From the NCBI GenBank assembly GCA_963790775.1, contig CAWBPR010000013.1:62001-126000 (forward strand): a stretch of 64,000 bases of DNA, given 5' to 3'. This document shows, piece by piece, positions 38,335 through 48,131 of the stretch. The translations under genes and the position numbers were made by a program. Within the stretch, counting starts at the first letter, position 1. The number at the start of each line of letters is the position of its first letter. The DNA comes from JASJBU01 sp963790775. Lineage in GTDB: Bacteria > Pseudomonadota > Gammaproteobacteria > Chromatiales > Chromatiaceae. Below the pieces are notes generated by a model that saw nothing but the letters and a program-made list of their open reading frames with translations, had not been told where the DNA came from and made no database searches.

Positions 38335-38664
38335 TGTTTCGAGTTCTGTTATATGTCGAGGAATGAGTGCGGCGTTGCATGATGCCTGGTTGGTTGATCA
38401 TGCTATAGCTTCGCGGCGGGTTTAAGGCTTTAGGTCTTGTATGGCTCAGGCCGCACAGGCTGCTCACTGAAAACTCTCCAAAACATTGCCGCCGGGGCTG
38501 ATGCTCCGATTCTACTTGGCCCTTGATGATTAAGAAACTTAAAAAGTCAGGGAATGAGATATTTTTCATTTGCCAGGACTGACAAATGCTAATGGCTCAT
38601 CACGGAACAACAACGTCAATCGATGACGATCCAGCAGGCGGCTGATTACTGAGATCAGAGCCGC
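38335..38664. other. 330-base region left of the SGNH fragment
   Basis: No gene supported. The right end (38600-38664) may be the eroded N-terminal part of the hydrolase fragment, as the frame is crossed by a TGA at about 38650. Confidence 0.4.
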
Positions 38665-39120
38665 TTGGACCTGCTTGTTGCGGAGATACAGGAGGGGTAC
38701 AGGCACCTGGTCGCGTTGCGGGATGCGGATGACAGCCCGGCAATGGGAAAACCGGTGGTCACACACACCTATGACTACGCGACCCCAGGAAATTCACCTG
38801 CCCGATTTCTCACCGTCCCGCTCCTGGGGCCCTGGCTCTACAAAGCAATGGACAAGGCTAAGATCCCTGAAGCAGCAAGGATTGAAGTAGCTGATTATCT
38901 CATCGACAGACTGGCAGAGGGTGTTCTTGCGCTGCAAAAGGGCAACAACAAGCTGAAAATTTTTCATGTCGTCGATACAAGAGGGCTGCTAAAAAGGGCC
39001 AAGTTGAATACCACCGGAGTCAGTGGTGATTGGTTGAATGAAATTCATCCTGGTAACGATGGGTACAAGAAAATGGCCAAGGCATTGGAATCGAAAGTCG
39101 CTGAGTTGCTCAAGAAGTAA
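38665..39120 (+). pseudogene. SGNH/GDSL hydrolase, C-terminal fragment
   Basis: 151 residues in the open part, from a TTG that is probably not a true start. The C-terminal block DWLNEIHPGNDGYKKMA carries the Asp-x-x-His pair (D..NEIHP) of SGNH hydrolases. The N-terminal GDS block with the nucleophile serine is absent and a stop stands upstream in frame. Reads as the remnant of a larger esterase at the edge of the accessory segment that includes the OLD gene. Confidence 0.6.
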
Positions 39121-39130
39121 CTTAACGTGG

Positions 39131-39158
39131 TCTGTCCCTATTACTCTGTCCCTATTAC
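39131..39158. repeat. Two tandem 14-base units
   Basis: TCTGTCCCTATTAC twice, directly preceded by AACGTGG. Similar GTGGTCTGTCCC words are common near REP-associated elements, but no transposase is seen here. It marks the boundary between the hydrolase fragment and the OLD gene. Confidence 0.45.
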
Positions 39159-39160
39159 TC

Positions 39161-40931
39161 CTAATCAACACCCAGAATATTCGCTAATTGTTCGAAAATC
39201 GGCTTAAAGCATTCAAAGCACTCATCATCTTCCTGAATTACCCATTTTGCGAATTGCATTTTGGTTTCCTTTTTAACTTTCTTTGACAAGTAAAGATATC
39301 TTTCTGGTAAGTTATTGGCATATATTTTTGTAAGATTGATGGTTGTTGGTAATTCTGGATCGTTCGCTTTGATAATTCTGTCATTGAGTTCTATTGCTTT
39401 CTCTTCTATCGCTCTGTTAATTAATACGTGAGAAAACATAAACTCAATTGATATGGGCAGGTTAAAATGATCTCCTTCTTTAGCTCTAAGCTCGGTCTCT
39501 ATATCTACTAAATCGGCAGGCAAAGGCAAAGTGCCAGCATACAATTTTCGCTCTTGAGAAATAACAAAAAAATCAGAATCTCCGATACGAGGAGTTCCTT
39601 TAAACTCCCTCATTTGTTTTCGTCCTTCACTATCGCGATCTAACAACCCAACAATTGGGTGAGATACTTCCTTCGATAGCACCTTAGCTGATTTCAAATA
39701 TGGAGGAATATTGGTGGGCTCCTCCAGCATGAACGAATTCACAAAACCTCTCTCTCCCCGGATAGATCCTACTAAATGCTTCCTCCATTATCTTTTTATC
39801 TGTTGGGCCTTCTACGATTACATGTGGAATATTGTGGGTGAAAATCTCTGAATCTAGTCGACTAATTGTCGTGCTTAGCTCTTTGATCTGCTGGTAAGCT
39901 TCCTTAGCTCTTTTTGCCACAAGAGCTGCCACGCCCAACTTGCTGTCGAGAAGATCCTGAGAACTGACTAATTCAGCTCTAGTTTCTTGTTCACCATCTA
40001 TAGATTCTTGGTGCACAAACCACTTACTAACGTGATCGTCTGACAAATCATAGAATGCTGGAGAATGTGTTGTGAGGAAAACTTGATTTTCTTTACAAAA
40101 TTCATCATTAAATTGAGTTGCCAGATCAAACGCTGGTCCCATTTCTAATGACGTTTCAGGCTCTTCATAGGCCCATATATGATGAGTTTTTGAGTGTCTA
40201 GCTACGAAATCTAATATAAAAGGTATGTGGCGACTTTGTATTCCATCCCCTCGTTTTTGTAGGGGTATGCTATGCCCGCTATATCCGGTTGAAAAGTCAA
40301 GTGCATTAAAAAGCACCCTAAGATCTGTTGGTGGCTGAATATTACTTTTTATGCCGACACCATTAAGAATGCGTTCACTCATTTCTTCAGTACTTTCGTT
40401 AATCACTGTAATTAGTTCTTCAGTAGAATTTACAAGCCCTGCTTTTTCATCATCAAGTAGTGCATCATGAAGTAAAGCGAGAAAATGTGTAAATATGTCT
40501 CTGCCACGCACAGCGGGCACATAGTGAAATGAAAGCTTGTTAATAAATTTAGCTAACGAAGTAATTGAGGTATCTTTCGGAAATGATATTTCAGGCTGGC
40601 TTGAATAACGATTCCATGTCTTCTTTATAACAAAGTCTTTCGGAAGAGAACGCCAGTTTAAAAAGTTATTAAAATGCACTTTCATCCATATAGTTGCCCT
40701 TCCCTTGGTTGATCGTGCTTCTTGTTCTCTTTTTCTTGTCAAGTCATCTAGAAAAGAGAAGTCTTGTTCATGCTCGGTTTTGTTATTAAAAAAAAGATTA
40801 AGCGCTTTAAGGATATTCGATTTCCCGCTATCATTTCCCCCTATAAAGATATTTAGATCATTGACCCGTTTAAGATCTACTGAGTAAGTTGATCGGAAGT
40901 AATTAATTTCAATTTTAGTTATTATTTTCAT
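39161..40931 (-). pseudogene. OLD-type ATPase/TOPRIM nuclease, frameshifted near 39712
   Basis: ABC-type ATPase of the RecF/OLD kind: Walker A GGNDSGKSN at residues 31-39, signature-like region SIPLQKRGDGIQSRHIP, Walker B with catalytic Glu in WAYEEPETSLEMG near 254, and a D/H-loop in VFLTTHSPAFYD. A TOPRIM domain begins at HVIVEGPTDKKIMEEAF (about 369) and continues past a one-base shift with GLLDRDSEGRKQM in the second frame (39161-39742). About 590 residues joined. Such enzymes are DNA nucleases often found in anti-phage systems, for example Gabija GajA. The gene is clearly more AT-rich than its neighbours, a sign of transfer. No GajB-type helicase or other partner is adjacent. Confidence 0.82.
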
Positions 40932-41876
40932 AGGTCAAATTCGTATTAATCAAAGACTCTATCGGGTGAGTACCAAATCTAACAGCTAAATGGGCCGAAA
41001 CCATAAATAGGGTAATAGGCCGATTCCGTCTATTTCTGCTCGTATTGTCATTACTAATTGCTTCAATCTTTACAATTTCTGTGTGTGAGAATGTGTAAAC
41101 ATAATACTCATAGCCAATACTTCTTTGAATACTATGAATGACTCAATGCCAATCCAACTGACTAACTTTGCGGGAAAATATTTCACAGGCTTATGTGTTG
41201 CCGTAAAAAAGTCATCGGGTGATCCAAGAGGACAACACCAATCCCCAATGGTTTTATGTACCTTGAATTACCATCGAACGAGACACCCATGCGAATGCAA
41301 TAGGCCGCCAAGCTGCCCATTGATTGTAAGTTTGTGTGGGTGAGGTTTGAGGATTTCCGGTTTTCCCTGAGCATCATGATCTCACTATCCCTGTTTCCTG
41401 GTATTGGTGTGCAATGGGAATCATATTAGTTCGAAATTCCCGACTTTCAAATTATTCTCTCATTCCTGTGTTCCCCCAGGCCGGGCTGTGCCTGCATTGC
41501 AGCTAAAGCTCAGGAGTCCGCTTTGTTATCATAAGCGCCTGTTTTTCTGATTGGAGTTTGAGATGGATGAGATGCTGACCCAGGTAGATCACTTAACGGG
41601 GCAGGGTGGTAGGACCTACCGGTTATTTCTACAGTTCATCATTTCCAATGGTACTGACGTCTCCTTTCCCGCCTCGACAGTGCATCTGCCCGAGAAGGAT
41701 TTACTGGATTCAGGCCGGGCCTTAGTCTCGCACTAACTGAGTAGTAATCACCAGCCATCCTCCCGTAACCATGTGTTCCTTATGGTATTGGCGCATTCCG
41801 GAAACCTGCAAACACCGCTATGGTCAAACAGAGAAGAAACAACCTTTTATTGTTTTCAATTCTCTGGGAGGAAGCC
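40932..41876. other. 945-base gene-poor region right of the OLD gene
   Basis: No protein family recognised. Besides the weak small frame at 41563-41736 I see no gene, RNA or repeat. Base composition moves from AT-rich beside the OLD gene back to the chromosome average, consistent with the edge of an acquired segment. Confidence 0.45.
41563..41736 (+). CDS. Doubtful small ORF
   Basis: 57 residues (MDEMLTQVDHLTGQGG...). A GGAG lies nine bases before the ATG. Neither sequence nor context identifies it, and it may be chance. Confidence 0.25.
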   Translation: MDEMLTQVDHLTGQGGRTYRLFLQFIISNGTDVSFPASTVHLPEKDLLDSGRALVSH

Positions 41877-42668
41877 ATGAATCACGCAGTCATTCATCAC
41901 TATGAACAACCAGTTACTGTTGCCAAGGTCAGGGAAGTCAGCACTGAAGATGTTTGGCGCTGGCTCGCGGCAGGTTGGCGTGACTTACGCAGGACACCGG
42001 GCCAGAGCCTTTTCTATGGTGTGGCGCTGGCATTGGCGAGCTTTCTGCTAGTCGGCTCAGTCATTGCCGGCAGCATGTATTTTCTGCTGCCACAAATGCT
42101 GGCGGCCTTTTTCCTGGTTGCGCCACTGCTGGGCATCGGGTTGTATTACATCAGTCAGCAACTGGAACAGGGCAAGATGCCATCGTTTGCCAAGTCGCTG
42201 GTCGCATTCCGGCACAACAGCTTCAATCTCTTCAACATGGGCTTGGTGCTGTTCGTTGCCCTGGTCGCCTGGGTAACCCTTGCCCAACTCATCGTGGCGC
42301 TGACTTTTACCGGCATTACCCCGGCGACCTGGCAGGGCTTTGTCAGCACCCTGTTCGGTACCTGGGAAGGCGCACAACTGATGGTAGTCGGGATCTTCAG
42401 CGGAGCGGTCATTGCCTTTCTGGTGTTCGGCATCAGCGCAATCTCCGTGCCGATGTTGATGGACCGTGATTGCAACGTGTTCGATGCGATCCAAACAAGC
42501 TGGACGGCAGTGCGCTACAACCGTATCCCCATGCTGCTTTGGGCTGCAGTGCTGCTGGGTATCATCTATATCGGTTTTGCCACCCTGTTCGTGGGGCTGA
42601 TCATCGGCTTTCCGCTGGCAGCCCATGCCACCTGGCATGCCTACCGCGATCTTGTGGAGCAGGAATAA
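41877..42668 (+). CDS. DUF2189 integral membrane protein
   Basis: 263 residues from ATG 41877, chosen because GGGAGGAAG precedes it; the frame opens 57 bases earlier without one. Six hydrophobic helices (for example FYGVALALASFLLVG, AFFLVAPLLGIGLYY, LLWAAVLLGIIYIGFATLFVG). The text VEDVWRWLAAGWRD-like start and AISVPMLMDRD match DUF2189 proteins, loosely described as cytochrome-oxidase-subunit-like but of unknown function. Followed by a strong hairpin. Confidence 0.88.
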   Translation: MNHAVIHHYEQPVTVAKVREVSTEDVWRWLAAGWRDLRRTPGQSLFYGVALALASFLLVGSVIAGSMYFLLPQMLAAFFLVAPLLGIGLYYISQQLEQGKMPSFAKSLVAFRHNSFNLFNMGLVLFVALVAWVTLAQLIVALTFTGITPATWQGFVSTLFGTWEGAQLMVVGIFSGAVIAFLVFGISAISVPMLMDRDCNVFDAIQTSWTAVRYNRIPMLLWAAVLLGIIYIGFATLFVGLIIGFPLAAHATWHAYRDLVEQE

Positions 42669-42723
42669 TTCATCTCAGCCTGGCTATGACAGCCTGTTGA
42701 GGGGAAATCCCCCGCCTTCAATC

Positions 42724-42760
42724 AGCCTGGAGGTTCTGATCTCATCAGAACCTCCAGGCT
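42724..42760 (+). terminator. Terminator-like hairpin after DUF2189 gene
   Basis: Perfect 17-base-pair stem (AGCCTGGAGGTTCTGAT / ATCAGAACCTCCAGGCT) with loop CTC, 56 bases past the stop. The following bases (GTTCTACACT) are only mildly T-rich. Confidence 0.65.
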
Positions 42761-42887
42761 GTTCTACACTATCAATCACGGATAACTTAAATTCCTGACA
42801 GCGATCCGGGGATGACCGGACGGTTGAAGGATAAAAAATAACAATGCCGCGTTCGGCGGGCTCTGTGACAATCATCAGGGGGAAATC

Positions 42888-45288
42888 ATGGCCAAGAAGA
42901 AAGCTCCAGCAGTGAAGAAAAAAACCAATAGCAAACCCAAGGCTTCAACAGCTTCCAACTCACTGGGCATAGAACGGGGGGGCGAACAGTTTACCCTGGA
43001 GAAGTCAGTGGACCTGTTCGCGGTGAAGAAGAAGCCCCGTTCGGTGCGGGGCAATCTGCTGGCCGCTGAAGCGGCCCCGGACAGTTTTCCACAGCTGCGC
43101 TTTCGCAGCAGTGAGTCGGGGCGGGAGATGGAGGTCTATCAGGTTGCGGCCGACTCCATCGACAAGGCGATGGATACGCTGCGCCGGCAGAGCAGTGATA
43201 TCGAATGGTGTGCGCATATCTACCACATGCCTGGCGATCCCAACGGCATTATGATTCCCACCGATGCCATCTATGTGGAACTGGAAGCGGATACAGCGCC
43301 CGAAGCCATCAATGCGCTGCTCGAAGAGTATCAGCTGGAAGTGATGCGGGCCGATGACCCGCAACACAATGCCTATGTGGTGCGGCTCACCTCGGCATCC
43401 ACCGCGAATCCGATCAAGATCGCCAACGCCCTGCGCAAGAATAAGTCGGTGAAGCTGGCGGAACCCGATTTCTCCATGCGCATGGCGCTGGCGGCCTATC
43501 GTCCCAGTGATTCACTCTTCTCCTCCCAATGGCATCTGGAAAATACCGGCGGCATCGGTCTGACCACCGGGGCTGATGTGAAGGCCCCCGAGGCCTGGGA
43601 TATCACGCGGGGTGATCGCTCCGTCGTGGTCTGCATCATGGATGACGGGGTGCAGACCGATCATCCCGATTTCTCCTCCCCCGGCAAGAATGTCGCCGGC
43701 TATGATTTCGGCGAGGACGATCTCGATCCCCGGCCGGTGTTGAGCGATGACAACCACGGCACCGCCTGCGCGGGCGTGGCGGTAGCGGACGAGAACGGCT
43801 CGGGGGTGGTGGGGCTGGCGCCGGGCTGCGCGATGATGCCGATCCGCACCAGCGGGATGATCAGCGACGGCACTATCGAGGCGCTGTTCAACCATGCGCG
43901 CACCAGAGGCGCCGATGTGGTCAGTTGCAGCTGGGGCGTGGCCAGTGAGTTCTTCACCCTGAGCACCCGCATGCAGCGCGCCATCAGCCGCGCCGCCAGC
44001 GAAGGCCGCAACGGCCTTGGCTGCGTGATTCTGTTTGCCGCGGGGAATGAGGATGTGCCGGTGAACGGCAAAAAGGACGACAAGAACTATCGCTCCGGTT
44101 TCGCCATCCATCCGGATGTGGTGGCGGTGAGCGCCTCCAACAGTCATGACCAGCGCAGCCACTACAGCAACTATGGTGCGGAGATCTGGGTCGCGCGCCG
44201 AGCAGCGGCTCCGGCGGCCGGCGCATCGTCACCACCGACCGCACCGGGTCGAGTGGCTATCAGCAGGGGGACTACACCACCAGCAACGGCTTCGGCGGGA
44301 CCTCCAGCTCCACGCCGCTGGTGGCCGGGCTCTGCGGGCTGATTCTTTCCGTGAATCCCGAGCTGACTGCAGTCGAGGTCAAGCAGATCCTGAAAGAGAG
44401 TTCGGACAAGATCGATGCGGCGAATGGCAACTACAACAATGAAGGACATTCGGATCAGTATGGCTGGGGCCGGGTGAATGCCGCGCGCGCGGTGCGCATG
44501 GCGAGAGACAGACTGGCCCCGGTGGTGAACCGGCAGATCAGTTTTGAGAGCAGCCCCGGACTGCCGATACCGGATAACAATACGGTCGGCATCAGCAGTT
44601 CGATCAGCGTCAATGAGACCGCGCTGGTGCGCAGCATCGGGGTCACGGTGAATATCGAACATACCTACCAGGGAGATCTGCAGGTCAAGCTCACCGCGCC
44701 GGACGGCAGCGAGGCGCTGCTGCATGATCGCAAGGGGGGCGGGCAGGACAATCTGGTCCGCAGCTTCGATATGGATGACACGCCGGGACTCTCAGCAACC
44801 TGATGGGGCAGAGCGCCAAAGGCAACTGGGTGCTGAGCGTATCCGATCGGGCCTCCGTCGATACCGGCGTGCTCAAGGACTGGGGTTTCACCCTGGGTCT
44901 GGACGGTATGCCGAACGCTGTATGGGAGGTCTCCCCCGGCCTGCATATCCCGGATCATGACGCCCAGGGGATTATCAGCGAATTGCCGGTGGATGGGCAG
45001 GGCAGTCTCACTGATATCGAGCTGACGGTGGATATCACCCATACCTGGCGGGGTGATCTCAGCGTGACCCTGGAAAGCCCGGGGGGAACCAGCGCCGCCA
45101 TCCATCAGAAGGAGGGCGGCAGTGCGGACAATCTGCAACGCACCTACAAGGCGGCCGACACCCAGGTGCTGCAGGCGCTGGTGGATGCGGGGGTGGAGAT
45201 CAATGGAATCTGGAAGTTGCGGGTGGCCGATAATGTGTCGCAGGATGTAGGCAAGCTCAATTCCTGGAAGCTGGCATTGAAGACCTGA
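42888..45288 (+). pseudogene. Subtilisin-like protease with two P domains, two frameshifts
   Basis: Good ribosome-binding site (GGGGGAAATC before ATG). Starts with a Lys-rich segment (MAKKKAPAVKKK) rather than a signal peptide, followed by a prodomain-like region to about 200. S8 catalytic residues: Asp in IMDDGVQTDHPDF (near 250), His in DNHGTACAGVA (near 290), Ser in FGGTSSSTPLVAGL, which is in another frame. One base lost at about 44195 and another at about 44792 break the frame; the pieces join to about 800 codons. Two C-terminal proprotein-convertase P domains follow (44540-44900 and 44920-45285), each with HTxxGDLxVxLxxPxG. Export route unclear without a Sec signal. Confidence 0.85.
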
Positions 45289-45360
45289 AAGAATAATATT
45301 TATCCTGGTCATTTCTCAAACTCAGCCATCATTTAGTCTATTTTGACATTCAAAAAAAAT

Positions 45361-45470
45361 AACCACAGAGCACACAGAGTCACAGAGAATTAAAAAGAGA
45401 TGGCAGGACTGCGATAGCAGTCATCCATCTCCTTTTAAGTTCTCTGTGTAGCTCTGTGTGCTCTGTGGTT
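45361..45470. repeat. 110-base imperfect palindrome
   Basis: Arms AACCACAGAGCACACAGAG... and ...CTCTGTGTGCTCTGTGGTT pair almost along their whole length, and the centre GACTGC-GATA-GCAGTC completes one long hairpin. It lies between the subtilase and DUF1835 genes. Its repetitive CACAGAG character suggests a dispersed palindromic repeat; it may also end transcription of the protease gene. Confidence 0.7.
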
Positions 45471-45578
45471 TTCTTGACTTTTCCTGGCTAGAAAAGACTG
45501 TCATGATGCTGAGCATCAAGGGTAGTCATGTGATATTTTTATTCGAATCATCCAGGTTAGAAACAAGCGGGGAGTGAC

Positions 45579-46543
45579 ATGGAGAGTATTCTCAATATCA
45601 CCAATGGAGACAGCGCGGTCGAGCTGATGCGGAAAGCCGGCATTTCCGGGGAGTATCTGCCCTGGCGGGACGTGCTGCATGATGGTCCGGTCCCGGCGGG
45701 TTTGTCGCTGCCAGGAACTGTCAAAGGTACGCGCCAGGTTTATCGCAGAGCGGGGTTGGGCTGATCTCCAGGCGGTGGAACAGGACTTCGCTGAGCGGGA
45801 TCAAATTCTGGCAGGCTTTCGGGGATTACGACAGGGTGATCCTCTGGTTCGAACACGACCTCTACGACCAGCTGCAGATTCTGCAGATCCTCGACTGGTT
45901 TGCCGACAATCCGCCTGCAGCAGGCAGCCTGAGCATGATCTGCACCGAGCAGTATCTGGGCATGTGCACCCCTGAGCAGATCGCCAGCCTGATTGAGTAT
46001 GAAGCGCCAGTCACTGACCGGCAGTTGTCATTGGCAAAGTGGGCCTGGGCGGCGTTCCGTTCATCGAATCCGCAGGAGTGGCAGGCGTTGTTACAGATCG
46101 ATACCTCAGCACTGCCGTTTCTAGAGGGCGCTGTGCTCAGGCAGTTGCAGGAGTATCCGGATTGTGACAGCGGATTGTCCCTGACCGCACAACGGGCCCT
46201 GAATATCCTCGCCCAGGGCGAGCGTCCCCCCGGCCGGTTGTTCGGCGACACCATACAACTGGAAGAGCGAAAGTTCATGGGGGATTCCAGTTTCTGGGTG
46301 ATCCTGCAGGAACTGCTCGATTCCGATCCACCGCTGCTGGAACTGCCGGAAGGTCTGCAACTGACTCTGCCAATCAGCCCTGCACAAAAGTTAAGCCTTA
46401 CCAGGGAAGGCGAAGCGGTGTTGGCGGGCCGCAGGAACTGGCTCGATCAAACTGCGATAGACCGCTGGATCGGAGGTGTCCATCTGACCCCGGATACACT
46501 CTGGTGCTGGAATCCTCAGGCCAGTGAGTTGGTACATTCCTGA
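45579..46543 (+). pseudogene. DUF1835 protein, two frameshifts
   Basis: Start ATG 45579 behind GGGGAGTGAC. N-terminal ILNITNGDSAVELMRKAGISG and LPWRDVLHDGPVP are the DUF1835 hallmark; an extra base at about 45714 and another change near 45824 break the frame. With them corrected the text runs LPELSKVRARFIAERGW, ILWFEHDLYDQLQILQILDWFA and on to the end (46543), about 320 codons. DUF1835 proteins are cytoplasmic and of unknown function; the conserved WFEHDLYDQ region suggests an enzymatic or nucleotide-binding role, but this is open. Confidence 0.8.
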
Positions 46544-46589
46544 ACGCCTACTGGTAAGGGAGGCTCAGTGCCTCGCTGTTACTTTAGGG

Positions 46590-47570
46590 CTCTGTTGTCT
46601 GTAACTGAAGTTTCCCATTTTCCCCTATGCGACCATGCGTAACAATGCGCTGATGAAGGGATTTTGCTTTGGTTTACGCGGATTAGGGCAAAGGGTAACA
46701 AAATCATTATCGAGAGCTGCTTGAGTGATGAGTTTTCTCACATCGGAAAAGGCGAAGTGCTTTCGATTGTTAACAGCGTAACAACGCTTTGGAGTGTGAT
46801 CAAGGTGATCGGCGTAAACCCACGTAACAGTAGCTGCCATCATACAGAAGTTGAGATGGTTGGTGACGGCATGAGGATTCCAGGTTTGGCTTTTTGAGCT
46901 ACCGATTTCTTGCTTGATTTCTTTGAAACCGGACTCGATTTTCCAACGGGCGCCGTAGTATTCGATGATCTGTACGACGGAGAGATCGAGGTCCGTAGAA
47001 AAAAGCGCAATCCACTGAGATTTGCGATAAATCCAGACGACCCGGACGGCACACTTAAGTGTTTTAAGCATGACAATTTTGTCGTAGGCCAATACATCAC
47101 GTTGTTTGCCATAGAGGTTGACTGAGTAGGGAGTAACGCGACTTTTAGCTCGCTTTGCCAGTGTTGTTGCGCAACCCAATTTGCGGCCATACTTTCTTGG
47201 CCTGCCCCGTTGGTGCTTGCGGCGTTTGGGTAGCGAATCGAAAAGAGAAGCGTTGACGCGCAACCGTGAAAGGATGTGGCAATGCTGTCCGATGGTTTTG
47301 CGCAGGGGTTTGAACAAGCCATCGTTTCCGAACCAGCTATCAGTCACGATCAACAAGGGGGTATCGGGAAAAGCATCGGCTATTTTAGAGAGCATCTCAA
47401 TAGCTTGCTCGAACTTGGTTTGGAAGAGGAACGTTTTGTCGTTGACCGTAACGTTACCGGCGTCGATCGTTTTTTTCATGTGGTAAAAGCGAAAGGCCAA
47501 GGGCAAGCAAGCCCAGCGACCTTTGATGATTTTCAACAGGCCGATGGATACGACATTTTGCGACCAGGGA
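46590..47570 (-). mobile_element. Remnant of an IS4-family insertion sequence
   Basis: Spans the truncated transposase. The 3' end lies somewhere between the DUF1835 stop and the transposase stop; terminal inverted repeats could not be defined. The 5' part is lost at about 47570, where the DUF1501-partner fragment starts. This is best explained by a deletion joining the inside of the element to the inside of that gene. Confidence 0.65.
46625..47536 (-). pseudogene. IS4-type DDE transposase, N-terminally truncated
   Basis: 303 residues, with the frame open a little further to about 47570 (YPWSQNVVSIGLLKIIKGRW). Second catalytic Asp in LLIVTDSWFGNDG and the YREK-type motif YGARWKIESGFKEIK with catalytic Glu are present. 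The first catalytic Asp and the N-terminal DNA-binding region are missing, so the element cannot move by itself. Sequence stops sharply where a different gene begins on the other strand. Confidence 0.85.
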
Positions 47571-47571
47571 T

Positions 47572-48129
47572 ATTTGGGAGGTCTTTATTCCGCTGCATGA
47601 TGTATTCGGCGGTCAGACTTCGCTGAATGCGGCGAATAACCCGAACCTGTTTAAAGAGGCCTACAACAGCAACGTCGACTACCCCGGACGGATCAGCAAA
47701 ATCCGTCAGGACTGCAAGGATGCCTCCGCCACCGTGGTGAGCAGTTGGGAGAAGGATTGGGCGCGCATCATCCCCACAGACAGGAACGGCACCTATGCCG
47801 TCAAAGACGTTGGTGACTGGCTGTGGAAGCGCTTCACCGGCGATGACGGTAACAACTACACCCGACTCGAACGCGCCTATGTCGCTGCCCTGCTGGCGAC
47901 TGGCGAAGATTCCGGCACCCTGGCTGATCCAGCCAATCCGGAGGCTGTCTACTCGGATAGGCAGTTTAGGAGGGGTGCTCTGGCGGACCTGATCAAATCA
48001 CTGGAGCAGCAAACCCTGGATCTGAACAGCACCCGGATCGGTGTGCGCCGACAGGCGAACCGCCGAGTCGGACTGGCCGTCAACTTTATCACTATGACTC
48101 CGTTCATGTTCGCAACGGGAGGCAATTAA
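47572..48129 (+). pseudogene. C-terminal fragment of the partner gene of the DUF1501 protein
   Basis: An open frame of 185 codons without its own start signals begins at the IS junction (VFIPLHDVFGGQTSLNAANNPNLF) and ends two bases before the next gene. Content is soluble and exported-looking with no motif I know (VSSWEKDWARIIPTDRN, VGDWLWKRFTGDDGNNYTRLER). DUF1501 proteins are usually encoded after a large partner, often DUF1800; this tail does not show a DUF1800 signature, so it is left unnamed. The N-terminal part was removed at the IS junction. Confidence 0.6.
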
Positions 48130-48131
48130 AA

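Noticed and set aside
41125..41343. 72-codon ORF right of the OLD gene
   Set aside because: Cys/Pro/Arg-rich chance composition with no ribosome-binding site.
44146..44442. Frames inside the subtilase gene as separate genes
   Set aside because: Catalytic Ser and P-domain text belong to one protease whose frame is shifted, so they were merged.
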